Assembly (NCBI GenBank): GCA_946800325.1
Contig: OX326957.1
Coordinates: forward strand, 25,297,554-25,361,553
DNA from: Luzula sylvatica
Taxonomy: Eukaryota; Streptophyta; Magnoliopsida; Poales; Juncaceae
Reading direction: 5' to 3'
Length of the DNA: 64,000 nucleotides
Below the pieces are notes generated by a model. That model was given only the letters and a program-made list of their open reading frames with translations, made no database searches and was not told where the DNA came from. The stretch's first letter is position 1; every line of letters begins with the position of its first letter. Positions 38,031 through 49,226 of this stretch are shown here, in pieces. Made by a program: the position numbers and the translations under genes.

Positions 38031-38284
38031 TTTTATGAATATTATAATATGGATGTCAAGCAGCAAATCTTGTGAAGATGGAGACATTAATTATAGGATA
38101 CTTTGTATATTTGATATTGTATTATTTTCTTGTATCATAGCGTTATATATGGCAAGAGGTTTCTTGACCTGCACTCACCCTCTACTATATAAAAGGGGTA
38201 GTGCCTATTGTATTTCTCCAACTCATTCATTAAGAATATTGTCTCCTCCAATTCTCTTTCTCTTTCGTTCTTTATTTTATAACA
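38031..38284 (+). repeat. 3' LTR of the copia element
   Basis: Near-identical to the 5' LTR, but its second base is T, so it begins TT where TG is canonical. It ends AACA. Confidence 0.93.
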
Positions 38285-39191
38285 ATTTTGTTAATTTTAA
38301 TATTCCACATATATTGTGTAATGAAAGTTAAAACTAATTTGATGAAATGAAAAATAAAGTGGCATGGCTCACTAAAAGAAGTATCACTTTTTGTTGAAAA
38401 TAAAAACTAAATTAGGTGAAAAACTATCGGAAGTTAAGGACTAAATTGTATTAGTTTAATTGAACAGATATTCTTCTTCTTTGAGAAATTCCATGAAATG
38501 TTTTAAAATTAGGTTTGTTTAGCCTAAAAGCAGGTTTGTTTGCTTTTTCCCTTCAAATTATTTTTATTTTTATTGTTAATTTCATTTTCGTTTTAAAATT
38601 ACATGACATGTTTATACTCTAGTTCCCTGAAATGCCATGTCTTTTGAAAGATAGTACGAGATTTTAGTCTTTTCATCCTATCTTCTAATGCAACTACAAT
38701 ACACTCTTAAACTCACTCGGATCACTGTCCTATTTGGAGTATTAATTAGATATTTAACTATTCATATCATTTGAGTGATTCACTTTGTTAATTTTTGTTA
38801 TTCTGAATTTTTCATTGTAATCGAGGTGAATTGATTTTTGTTTCTCATCAGAATTAGGGTATGGCTGCAATTAGTGTTTCCCAATTTAGGGTACTTTTCC
38901 CAATTCGCGAGGGAGAGAGCGTAGAGCAGAGAGAAGACTGCTAAGCAATCGGGAAAACCAGTGGACCATGCTTGGTATTCTGAGGGGGTCAAAAAAGAAC
39001 GAGAGATCAAAGAGGAGTTATGTTTAGTAGGTTGGGACTTGGGAGAGAAGGGTTAACGGAGACAAATGGGAAAAGTAACGGAGGAAATTAAGAAAAAACG
39101 GATCTGATTCTTGCACGAATTCTAAAGCGTATCCAACGTTTATAAAACTAATTGCACCAACACTCTGATAAAACCGATTGCACAATAGACA

Positions 39192-39192
<1 letters not shown>
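38285..39192. other. intergenic DNA, nothing recognised
   Basis: No gene or repeat structure recognised. The segment 38850-39080 is GC-richer and could be a decayed leader. Confidence 0.35.

Positions 39193-39250
<58 letters not shown>
39193..39250. repeat. (CT)n(AT)n microsatellite
   Basis: A CT run followed by a TA run, just upstream of a decayed gene start. Confidence 0.95.
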
Positions 39251-39720
39251 CATACAGGCGTGCTAAGGAGAATCCGTAAAAAGAATCCAGAAAACGAATC
39301 CACCAGACGGAGGGGTATTTTCGTAATTATTCAACTTCATTACACTTCATTTCTCACGCTCTCGCCTTCCTTCCTTCTCTCTTTCTCCGATCTCCTCGCC
39401 TTCTCCCTTCTCCGGCGAGTGAAAGAGGCACGCCACCACTCCGGCAACGCCACAAGCAATCCTCTTCTTCCTCTCTCCTCTTCGCTCTCTCTCCCTCCTC
39501 CTTCGCACAAAGCAACAATGGAGTCAATGTGTCGCTCCTCCTCCGTGTACTCACCTCCTCTGCTCTCTCGCCGTCCCACCCACAACCGTAAGCCCTTCTT
39601 CTCCAAACCATCTTTCCATTCCATGCCTAAACCCTACCTTCTTCGCGCCTCCAATCCCTCTCGTGACCGAAACCCTACAAATCTTGCATCTATATTAAAA
39701 CCCGCGTCTCTCACCGTCAC

Positions 39721-41106
39721 TGTTGGTTCAAATTTCCTGATAGTTTGATTATTTCAAAACACTGTCATTACTAATGTATACATCCAGAAAAGTGCAGGAT
39801 AACATAGGTACGATACGAAGATGAAGGATGACTTGTGAAGGAGGATTTCATTGGATTACATCAAGAATCAGGACATGAAGTCTCAAGATAAACAAGAAAA
39901 GAAGAACACAAGGAAGGCCATTGGAATACATCAAGAATCAAGATGTTGAAGCCTTCCGTGAGTGGGATACGCCATAAATAAACCATAGGTACAAACCTAG
40001 TAGAACTCAAGTAAAATCATGTTCAAAATAACAAAGAGTTCAGTCAAGCAGGAAGTGCGTTCTGAACGAACTCAAAGTCCGTTCAGAACGGACTTGCCAC
40101 ATATCAAAACTATTAAACCTTGATTAGAACCAAACGTGTCACAGGGATGTGTGCGTTCGAACGAACAATCATGTCCGTTCGAACGGACAATTAGAATCCG
40201 TTCACCCACCTTCTGAGTGCGTTGAACGGACAATCCTTCCTGTGAACGAAAAATGTCACACGGATGTGTGCGTTCGAACGAACACACATGTGCGTTCGAA
40301 CGGACAACCTGGAATCCGTTCACCCACTTTTCAGTGCGTTGAACGGACTCTTGTTCCTGTGAACGCAAAATGCTATGTATAATTGAGTCCGTTACGAACG
40401 GACCCAAGATGTACTTGCACGTTATTTTGAAACGGCTAGTGCAAACTACAAGTGCGTTCTGAACGGACTTTATGCGTTCGAACGCACTTCAAGTTTTCTG
40501 AAGGATTTCTATAGAGAGTATAAATAGAATCCTTCATGGGTCTCTCTCTCTCACTCCTTCATTTTCAAACATTCAAACCTAAAAAGAGAGAAACCCTAAG
40601 CTGTGATTATCTATATCCATTGATAGCTTGAGAAACCTCTTTAGATCGTTGATCTACTTTCGATATTCTCCACTAATCGTATCCCACTCACGTGACCGAT
40701 CACGTTGTAGCTCGATTAGTGAAAAAGTGTAATAGGCTAGTGCAACAAATTGTAAAGAGCCTAAGCTATAGATCGATAGAAGCGTGTAAATCGATCTAGG
40801 CAAATCCTTGTAATCGAGTTGAGTTGGAATTCAATCGAAAGCCAAAAAGAGGCACAAGGCATTCCCGGAGACGTAGGTACTCGCAAATAATTGAGTCGGT
40901 CAATTAAGCGAGTAAAGGGTGAGTTAAAGCTACAAAGCAACCACCTACCGAATTTCGTAAACAAACATCTTGTGTCAAAGTGTTTGTACGGTATTATCTT
41001 TATCATCTAAATTATTATTTATTCCGCACCGTAAATTAGGTTTAAATCTAAACCAAGTGTAAGTTAGATTGCCAAATTTACCCCCCTCTAGGTTAGAATT
41101 AACCAA
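39721..41106 (+). mobile_element. solo LTR, 1386 bp
   Basis: Starts TGTTGGTT and ends AACCAACA (8-bp inverted ends), with the 5-bp duplication GTCAC at 39716-39720 and 41107-41111. A TATA box (GTATAAATAG) lies near 40529-40538, followed by TCTCTCTCTCACTCC and an AAACCCTAAG leader. No internal domain or second LTR is present, so recombination between LTRs probably removed the rest. LTR superfamily is undetermined; the length suits large copia or gypsy elements. Confidence 0.92.
40139..40374 (+). repeat. 118-bp tandem duplication with palindromes in the LTR upstream region
   Basis: Two adjacent units (about 40139-40256 and 40257-40374) share GTGTGCGTTCGAACGAACA, TCCGTTCACCCAC and GTGCGTTGAACGGAC. 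Each carries near-perfect GTTCGAAC palindromes. They lie 150-390 bases upstream of the LTR TATA box, the usual place for enhancer repeats. Confidence 0.75.
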
Positions 41107-41798
41107 CAGTCACTACTGCCACCGCATCTCTCTCCCGTTTCCCATCCGTTTCCCCTTCCTCGCCCTCGCCTCCGTTCCGTCTCCTCCAACTGCTGCTACT
41201 GAAACCCTAACCGAACCTGATTCTAGCGAAACTGGCTGTCTGCGGGCCGAAACGGAGAACAAGATTGACCAACTGTCTGAATACGAGTCTGATAAAATCA
41301 GCTCTCTTCATGTTGAAACTGAGAGCAAGATCAAGATTGAACAAATATATGGGCTGACTTCTGATAAAATCAGCTCTCTTCGTGCATAAATGGAGAGCAA
41401 GATTGAAGCTAAACTCGAGGATCAAATCGTATTCCCATGATAATAGAGTCAATTTTTTGTAAAATTCTGGAATATATTTGCACATAATATCTCTAATTTG
41501 TTAATTTTTGTTGTATAATTGCAGAATTGCAACATCGAATTGGAATGGAGAGGGTTCGTTCGTATTCACATCTAGCTCTGCCCCTTATGACCGAAACGAC
41601 AATGGCCCTTGTGACGAGGTAATTCCACGTTCAATTTTAATTTTGCAGTGGCATTCTTTGTAATTATCTTGAATTTTTCGATAAATATTTTAATTCACAG
41701 GATTATCCAGTAGTGCCAATTGGCTGAAGCCCTCGAACAGACAGACTATTAAATGCAGAGTCTATTATCATATCGAAGTAGACGGTTTTAATTCACAG

Positions 41799-42382
41799 GA
41801 TTATCCATCTAGTTTAGGAGTGTCCAAATACTTCGAACCTCAGAACGAGTCGACGTGGTACCTATTTCGATTCGTAGAGTATAAGCCCCCTTCCAACGAG
41901 GGCGAGAAAAGCCTCGGTTATTATTCTCATCAAGATACCAATGCGATAAGCATCATCAACCAAATCGAAGTAGACGGTTTAGAAATCCAAACAAGAAATG
42001 GAGATTGGATTCTCGTATCTCCTTCGCCGAATTCGTTTCTCGTCATGGCTGGCAATGTTCTTCGAGTATGTATTCGCTCTTCTCCTTGCAAATTTATATC
42101 AAAATAATGAGATTTTCCGTATAATAGGCTTGGACGAATGGATTCGTGCATGCTCCGTACCACAGAATATTAGTTGGCGGAACGGTACCGAGATACTCTT
42201 CGATTCTCTTCTCGTCGCCAGAAGAAAAGGCCGGATTGGTACGAGTAATTGAAGAGCTGGTGGATAATGACCATCCTGCCCTTTTCAAGCCTTATGATTA
42301 TCTAGAGTACGTGAGGTTTTGCGCCTCTGACAAGGCCAAAGTAGAAGATAAACTCGAAGCTTTTTGCGGGATCCGATCTTAA
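41799..42382 (+). pseudogene. last two exons of a 2-oxoglutarate/Fe(II) dioxygenase (AOP-like)
   Basis: Exons 41799-42065 and 42128-42382 join through a 62-base GT-AG intron into 173 open codons. The catalytic residues are all present: iron-binding His and Asp in YYSHQDTN, the second His in FVHAPYHRI and the 2-oxoglutarate Arg in VPRYSS. The layout (VDGLEIQTRNGDWI, NSFLVMAGNVLRAWTNG, ELVDNDHPALFKPYDYLEY) follows AOP-type dioxygenases. The N-terminal exon, about 150 residues, is not found upstream. Between 41520 and 41760 there are unrelated exon-like pieces and a repeated ATTCACAGGATTATCCA. It is probably a truncated copy, although the remaining part is undamaged. AOP rather than another clade is a judgement from memory. 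Confidence 0.75.
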
Positions 42383-42769
42383 ACCTGTTTTTATTTTCAG
42401 TATTAATAAATAATAATTTTACTTTCGTATTTGTAATATCGTAAAATAATCTGTGATAAATAACACAACAAGAAGTTCATTATTCATCTATAAGACTTTG
42501 CCAACAAATGGTTCGAGAAGAAATAGACAAACAAACAAACAAACAAAAGCAAATAATCTGTCATAAATAACACTATTCGAAGTATTTGGACACTCCTAAG
42601 CTCTCCAGTACCATTATCCGCACCATCCTCTCCAGTTATGCTAATATTAGAGATTTGAGAAGTTTATGGAAGGGCATCATTTTATTTAACATCACACAAC
42701 TCAATGTATTTGCCCATTAATTTGAAGCTTTGATTTGCTTCTAATGTATGCACGGCTAGCTCAAAATTA
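42383..42769. other. 3' flank of the dioxygenase fragment
   Basis: No gene. It includes a short AAAC repeat near 42530 and leads into the minisatellite. Confidence 0.4.
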
Positions 42770-43700
42770 TTCTGTTAAATTTAATCATATATTCTGTTCA
42801 ATTTTATTATATATTATGTTAAATTTAATCGTATATTTTTGCTAAATTCAATCATATATTTTGGTGAATTATATGAAATTAATGATCGTATTCATCGGAT
42901 AATTAACTATATTTTAGTAAATTCAATCGTATATTTTGCTAAATAAAATAATATATTTTGCTGAATTATGTGAAATTAATGATCATGTTCATCAGATAAT
43001 TAACTATATTTTTCTAAATTCAATCGTATATTTTGCTAAATTTAATCATATATTCTGCTAAATTTAATCATATATTCTGTTAAATTTAATCATATATTCT
43101 GATAAATTGAATTATATATTCCGTTAAATTTAATCATATATTCTGTTAAATTTAATCATATATTCTGTTAAATTTAATCGTATATTTTGATAAATTTAAT
43201 CATATATTCTGTTAAATTTAATCATATATTATGTTAAATTTAATCATATATTATGTTAAATTTAATCGTATATTTTGCTAAATTCAATAATATATTTTGC
43301 TGAATTATATGAAATTAATGATCATGTTCATCAGATAATTAACTATATTTTTCTAAATTCGATCGTATATTTTTCTAAATTTAATCATATATTCTGTTAA
43401 ATTTAATCATATATTATGTTAAATTTAATCGTATATTTTGCTAAATTCAATAATATATTTTGCTGAATTATATGAAATTAATGATCGTATTCATCGAATA
43501 ATTAACTTTATTTTGCTAAATTCAATCGTATATTTTGCTAAATTTAATCATATATTATGCTAAATTTAATCATATATTCTGTTAAATTTAATCATATATT
43601 CTGATAAATTTAATCATATATTTCGTTAAATTTAATCATATATTCTGTTAAATTTAATCATATACTCTGTTAAATTTAATCATATATTCTGATAAACATA
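42770..43700. repeat. 20-21-bp AT-rich minisatellite with higher-order structure
   Basis: Units of the form TAAATTTAATC(A/G)TATATT(C/T)TG repeat for over 900 bases. At intervals a longer variant (GCTGAATTATATGAAATTAATGA... TAATTAACTATATTTT) recurs, near 42863, 42961, 43301 and 43463, so blocks of about 100-340 bases were themselves duplicated. Confidence 0.9.
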
Positions 43701-43759
43701 AACATAATACAACATATCAATCCATACATGCATTAAACCACAGCATCAAGGGCCTCTCT

Positions 43760-44787
43760 TTATTCACGCACATTGTGGAAGAACTCGGAGAGAAAATCAG
43801 GAGGGAATCTATCGTTTATGTCCACTAATATATCCTTTTTCTCCACACTCGTAGAACTCGACTCCTCTTCTGAATTAGGGTTAGGGTTTGTCGTCCACTC
43901 TGACTCCAAATTTGGGTTTGGGTTATTCGACCCCTCCGGTACCTGTACAGGTACTGCATTTGTTCCATGATCTTCGACATAAACCCTAGATTTTTGAATC
44001 GTTTCGGAATGATGGAGAGGGGTGTTTTGGTAATTTTCAAAGTTCATCAAATCAACATCATCGCTGGCTGGGCGAGAGTCCATCAAAGAATCATTCACGC
44101 ACTCGGCTATAGAGTCTCTCGCCGCATCATATCTCAAGTTGTTCAAAATCAGGAATTGAATGGCGTATCGGAAGAATACTTCTCCTCTTCAGTGTTGTTT
44201 ATTTCGATGATGTTGTTATCGGTACCGTCTGTTTGCTTCGAGCTCGGTGCTGGTACCGATATGGTTTCCACTTGCTTGTTATTATCTTTTGGTACCGGTA
44301 CGAAAGAGGTCAACAAAATCTCTTTCTCGTATCTCGCACTAACAGGTGGCGGCTGTACAAAAACAGTCGTACCAGCATTCGGTACATACTGAGACGCATA
44401 ATCATACCCATAATCCTGACGAATTGAAACCCTATTCACTGTGTTGTATGGGTAGCCACTCTCGCTAGGGTTCGAACTCACATACGCTTGTTGGGTCGGG
44501 TCCATGTGCTCCATACTAGACCCAAACTCACTCTGACCCGTACCCGTACCGGTACCCATACCTGTACCGGAACCGGTATCAAAACTAAGGTTCATGAACT
44601 GGTCCAAATCCCCACTAGCATTATTATTAACGGGTCGAGTAGACCCGTTACCATTATCCACTTTATCAATTCCGTTAATAGCAACCAAGAACTGAATTTC
44701 TGAATCCTCTTCCATGGATCCGAACCCATTTTGTTCGAAATCCGCGCTGGAGAACAAGAACATTCTCAACTTCTGATTCGAACACAT
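43760..44787 (-). pseudogene. fragment of a PB1-domain Raf-like kinase gene, frameshifted
   Basis: The minus strand starts inside the PB1 domain (KLRMFLFSSADFEQNGFGSM, then EEDSEIQFLVAINGID). It continues through the Gly/Thr- and Pro-rich linker of plant B4-type Raf-like MAPKKKs and ends before the kinase domain at DINDRFPPDFLSEFF. The first frame stops at 44149 and the rest continues in another frame from about 44146, so one frameshift is present. The start of PB1 and the whole kinase domain are missing. The upstream sequence is unrelated repeated DNA. It looks like a captured or duplicated gene piece without activity. Confidence 0.8.
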
Positions 44788-45450
44788 AATCTCTCCTCAC
44801 TCCCCAATTCGAACGCATGCCTACCTCCTCACTCACTCCCCAATTCGAACACATGCCTACCTCCTCAGATCATGCCTACCTTCTCACTCCCCAATTCGAA
44901 CACATAATCTCTCCTCACTTGTTTCAGTCCCATTGAACAAAGAATCCACCTTAATGAAGCACTATTAAACAAAAAATCAACCATTATGATCCCTAATTGA
45001 CAAAATTGTGCACAATAAAACCCTAATTCGGCCTCAATTGCACTAAAAAGATTGATTTTAATCAAATTCAATCCTATTTAGCCAAATCAGAAGCTCTTTC
45101 CATCGTTGATTCAATCCCATTGAACTAAAAAGGCCTCTTAGAGGATTTCGTAGATTTCATGGCTCGGTGACTGAGATTTAGAAGGATCGTGACTCGGCGA
45201 TTCCATTGCTCACTTCTGAAGGATCGTGGGATCGGCGATTTAGAAGGATAGTGGCTCGGAGAAAGAAGACCGGCAAGACCGTGGCTCGGAGAAAGAAGAT
45301 CGGCGATTTAGAAGGAAGTGCACTGGAGGAGGAGGAGGAGGCGGCGATCATCGCTCGGTGACAGAGAGCAATTCCAATTCCAACGCCGAGAGTGCGGATC
45401 GTGGTTCGGAGGAAGTGGACCGGAGGAGGAGGAGGAGGCGATCGTGGCTC

Positions 45451-45491
<41 letters not shown>

Positions 45492-45645
45492 GGGGGTCTG
45501 TATCGTGAGGGTGTGGGTGTGAAAATGGTTATATTTACAAAATGGTCCCCCCGCTTCGTGAGTTTAACAAATTATGAAAAAAGTCCTTCCGCCTGTAAAT
45601 ATATTTAATTTTAGTCCTTGGATTCTTTTTGTGGATTTATTTAGC
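44788..45645. other. repeat-rich non-coding DNA
   Basis: At 44790-44920 the phrase CTCCCCAATTCGAACACAT recurs three or four times. At 45150-45440 phrases such as GTGGCTCGGAGAAAGAAGA and GGCGATTTAGAAGGA repeat irregularly. A GA microsatellite lies near 45458-45486. No gene recognised. Confidence 0.5.
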
Positions 45646-45648
45646 ATT

Positions 45649-45739
<91 letters not shown>
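45646..45739. repeat. (CT)n(AT)n microsatellite
   Basis: A CT run followed by more than 30 TA units. Confidence 0.97.
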
Positions 45740-45742
<3 letters not shown>

Positions 45743-46029
45743 GTTATGGGTTGTAAGGAAAAATCAGAAAGATATATAAAGAGGCCTTATATCATGCCCC
45801 ATCAATTTCCCCACAATTTTTTCACACTAATTAATTTCATAATTAGTGTGGTGAATTACCGATTAATTAATAATTATTTATTTTTAAATATTTAAAATTA
45901 ATCATTAATTGATACGGACCTTAATTACATATTAAAATTTTAATAATCATGAATTAATCGTCAATCCACCACACTAATTATGGGATTAATTAGTGTAGGG
46001 GAATCTCAGGAAATTGAGGGGGCAAAGTA

Positions 46030-46919
46030 TAATTTCCCATAAATAAATAATTCATGAATGATTTGAACTAGTAAACATAAAATATGTTTTTAAATATGAT
46101 ATTATCAATGTTTTAAATTGCGATATAGCGGTCTATTGCGTTTGGACTGTAATTTACATATGATTACCGATATTGCGCGATTTTGCGGCATATTGCGGCG
46201 CAATTTACTACGTTGCGGCATTGCGTTTTGTAAATGTTTATTGCGATTTGCGGTATAGCGGCGCAATTGCGCCGCAATTTAAATCATTGGATATTATAAA
46301 TTATTCGAATGATATATTTTGTGTATATATAGTTAAAAATTATAAGGTAATATTGCATCATAATATTTATTTTGATATTTGAAAATAATTTGTATCCGAC
46401 AATATCTGAAATGTATCTTTATCTAGATAACATTAAAATTTAATAGACAGAATATTTATTTTCCAGATAAAAAATAATTTTTCGACATGTGACGAGAACC
46501 GGATTAGTTAATACGAGCATAAAAAGATACAATAGAAATATAAAAAACAAGTACATATGGTATAAAAATAAATGTATTTAAGATCACCATAGATCCAATC
46601 TTACATTAACAAAAATAAATAAATAACAAGAGATAAAATATCTATTGTGAGAAGCATCTGTCACTCCTTTGTTGTTATCTTAGTGGATGATTTAATTAAT
46701 TTCAAAATATCAACACGAAAACAAATAACGAATCACGAGCTATGAAGTCGAACAATTAATATTTAATCAAAAAAAAAAAAAGTCAAACAATTAATGAATG
46801 TTTACAAAGATTTTACAACAATGTTACGATATCAAGATTCATTTCATTTTCTCCCAAATTATTTAATTTCAAGTGAATGAAATAAATTATCAGTCATCTT
46901 TAACTTGAGAGTGGAATAC
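46030..46919 (-). pseudogene. inverted partial copy of the CBL gene 3' end
   Basis: The reverse complement of 46298-46919 matches the last CBL codons (TTCCACTCTCAAGTTAAAGA, stop kept) and the following 3' UTR. After the MITE at 46106-46289 the match resumes at about 46030-46070 (AAATCATTCATGAATTATTT). Similarity by eye is high but with several indels. Nothing upstream of the final codons is present, so no protein can be made. Confidence 0.85.
46106..46289. mobile_element. hAT-type MITE, 184 bp, copy 2
   Basis: Same family as 2068-2242: ends CAATGTTTTAAATTGCG and CGCAATTTAAATCATTG. The perfect 8-bp duplication GATATTAT lies at 46098-46105 and 46290-46297. It is inserted in the duplicated CBL 3' flank and absent from the original. 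Confidence 0.92.
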
Positions 46920-46924
46920 ATTTT

Positions 46925-48130
46925 TTTATCTTTTTTTCAAATCGTGTGTCAGTGTGTCGGATATTAAAAAAAAAAAAATTAAACCCCTCCAAAGTGTACA
47001 CGCCGAATTCTCCATTATTTAGTTATTACGTTCAATTATATTGATAATTAAGATATATAATTAAATATTCTGTAAAGTTTATTCAAATTTATTAATTCGA
47101 ACAATTATTAATTATATATTAAGTTAACATCTAACATGTACTGGTTATCATTTTAATTAAATAGACGAATCGAAATTATCCAAATTTTACCATAACATTT
47201 CTATGTCCTAATTAGTATATTTAATTAAAATAATAACTAGTACATGTTGGCTGTTAACTTAATAAATAATTAATAATTATTCGAATTCATAAATTTGACT
47301 AAATTTTACTGAATATTTAATTATATATCTTAATTATCAATTTAATTGAACGTAATAACTAAATAATGGAGAATTCGGCTGGTACATCTTGGAGTGGAAT
47401 AATTTTTTTTATATCTTTTTTCAAACCGTGTGTCAGTGTGGATATTAAAAAAAAGAAAAAATTAAACCCCTCCAAAGTGTACATGCCGAATTCTCCATTA
47501 TTTGATTATTACGTTCAATTATATTGATAATTAAGATATATAATTAAATATTCAGTAAAATTTATTCAAATTTATGAATTCGAACAATTATTAATTATAT
47601 ATTAAGTTAACAGCTAACATGTACTGATTATCATTTTAATTAAATTGACGAATCGAAATTATCCAAATTTTACCATAACATCTCTATGTCATAATTAGTA
47701 TTTTTAATTAAAATAATAACTAGTACATGTTGGCTGTTAACTTAACACATAATTAATAATTATTCGAATTCATAAATTTGACTAAATTTTACTGAATATT
47801 TAATTATATCTTTTAATTAGCACGTAAATTAAATGTAATTGTTTGTAATGGAGGATTCGGACAGGTATATTTTGGGTGCAATAAATTTTAATTTTTCAAA
47901 CCTGTGAGTTGTCAGTAGTAACTTTTTTAAAAAAAAAAATCACTCTCCCCAAAATGTACCTGCCGAATCCTCCATTACAAACAATTACATTTAATTTACC
48001 TGCTAATTAAAATATATAATTAAATATTCAGTAAAATTTATTCAATTTATGAATTCGAATAATTATTAATTATGTATTAAATTAACAGCCAATATGTACT
48101 AGTTATTATTTTAATTAAATATACTAATTT
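46925..48130. repeat. tandem array of palindromic units (about 480 bp each, 2.4 copies)
   Basis: Each unit has an arm of about 180 bases starting CCAAAGTGTAC..GCCGAATTCTCCATTA, a spacer of roughly 50 bases, then the inverted arm. Arms lie near 46980-47160, 47218-47395, 47470-47645, 47700-47880 and 47950-48125, alternating in direction. Between units a GTGTGTCAGTGTG plus poly-A segment recurs. It resembles a fold-back MITE amplified in tandem. There is no coding. Confidence 0.85.
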
Positions 48131-49187
48131 AGAACATAGACCATGTTATGATAAAATTTGGGAACAAATATCAATTTTTCAATTGCTAATACCAAAATAC
48201 AAAGGCGGGATTCCATAGCTCGCCTGGCGAGGTATGATTCATCACCTTTTTTAATCCCTGCACTAACTAACAAAAATTAAGAAAGGCGCAGAATGGTTCC
48301 CCGCCTGGCGCTGAATGGTATCCCGCAAAAGACATTTTGAGAATTATGTTCAAAACTTGATTATTTCGTGAATTAACTTCAGTAGCATGGTTACTGTTGG
48401 ACAATTTGCTCCTCCAAACACCCCCTAACATTTTTAGATTTTCTCAAAACTCCCGTACCTTTTTGATATGAGTTTGATTATGACCATTATACGTTTTTCC
48501 ATAATTTTATTTTAATAATATTCATAATTTAATAAATAATAAATAAATATTAAAATAAAAAATATAATACATTGATATTAAAAATATTATAATACATAAA
48601 TAAAATATTATTATAAATAAACTATATATATTAAAATATTATAATAAATAGTACATAGATATTAAAAATATAAATAATTGTTGAAAACGATATTCCAAGG
48701 AAATTTAATATTTTAATATCTATGTAGTATTTATTACAATATTTTAATATCATGTATTATTTATTTTTGAACATTTTTTTTTATAATAGTTTAATATATA
48801 TTTATTATTTATTAAAATATAGAGATTTATAAAATAAAACTATGGGGGTATAATTGTCATTTTTTTAAAACATAACAAAAAATAGGGAATTTTTTAGGGA
48901 ATCTAAAAAAGTTAGCAGAGTTTTGGAACAAAAAACATAGGGGATTTTTTAGAGAATCTAAAAAAATAGGGGTTTTTAAAAAATACAGGGAATTTTTCTT
49001 AATTTGAGAACAAAATAGGGGTTTTTTGAAGAATTCCTCTTTCTTAAATACTCAGAAAATAGGAACTTTTTGAAAAATTTAGGACAATAATTGATTCGAA
49101 TCTCATTTGATTGCGATTTGAGTTCCATTTTATTCAGAAAATAGGAATTTTTTAAGTACTAACTGTAAACGTTTAATTTACAAGTCC
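48131..49187. other. intergenic DNA upstream of the UGT gene
   Basis: Two CGCCTGGCG phrases lie at 48220-48320. At about 48410-49040 the two ends look weakly inverted (CTCCTCCAAACACCCCCTA versus GAATTCTTCAAAAAACCCCTA), perhaps an old MITE. GGGAATTTTTTAGGGAATCTAAAAAA phrases repeat near its right end. Confidence 0.35.
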
Positions 49188-49195
49188 TTATATAT
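49188..49195 (+). promoter_or_regulatory. TATA box of the UGT gene
   Basis: TTATATAT lies about 32-39 bases before the ATG, which would give a very short leader. Confidence 0.45.
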
Positions 49196-49226
49196 CCTTG
49201 TTTCTTCCTAAACTCCCCACACAACC

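Larger units (their letters stand above)
32589..38284 (+). mobile_element. non-autonomous Ty1-copia retrotransposon, complete (5.7 kb)
   Basis: Two direct LTRs (32589-32841 and 38031-38284) bound the element, flanked by the 5-bp duplication ATTTT (32584-32588 and 38285-38289). The LTRs differ by four substitutions and one single-base indel. A purine tract, CAAGGGGGAG (38021-38030), precedes the 3' LTR. The sequence after the 5' LTR is CGTTATCAGCACGAG, not the usual TGGTATCAGAGC primer site. The interior lacks gag, protease, integrase and reverse transcriptase. Only RNase-H C-terminal scraps remain near 37475-37860. Mobilisation would need a partner element. Confidence 0.93.
39518..41420 (+). 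pseudogene. 5' part of a plastid-targeted protein gene, broken by a solo LTR
   Basis: From the ATG at 39518 the first 68 codons are Ser/Pro/Arg-rich with almost no acidic residues, like a chloroplast transit peptide (for example LLSRRPTHNRKPFFSKPSF, then NPTNLASILKPASLTVT). The solo LTR then interrupts the frame. After it, at 41112-41390, the reading resumes with one frameshift as RFPFLALASVPSPPTAATET and later DKISSLRA, a stop, then MESKIEAKLED. The order resembles the chloroplast-lumen TPR protein family (At2g37400-like), where a LRALMESKIEAKKLEEA-like stretch starts the TPR region. That match is from memory and tentative. Nothing further of the protein follows, so the gene is truncated and dead. 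Confidence 0.5.

Noticed and set aside
39340..39624. Minus-strand Glu/Arg-rich frames
   Set aside because: They are shadows of the Ser/Pro-rich transit-peptide-like coding on the plus strand.
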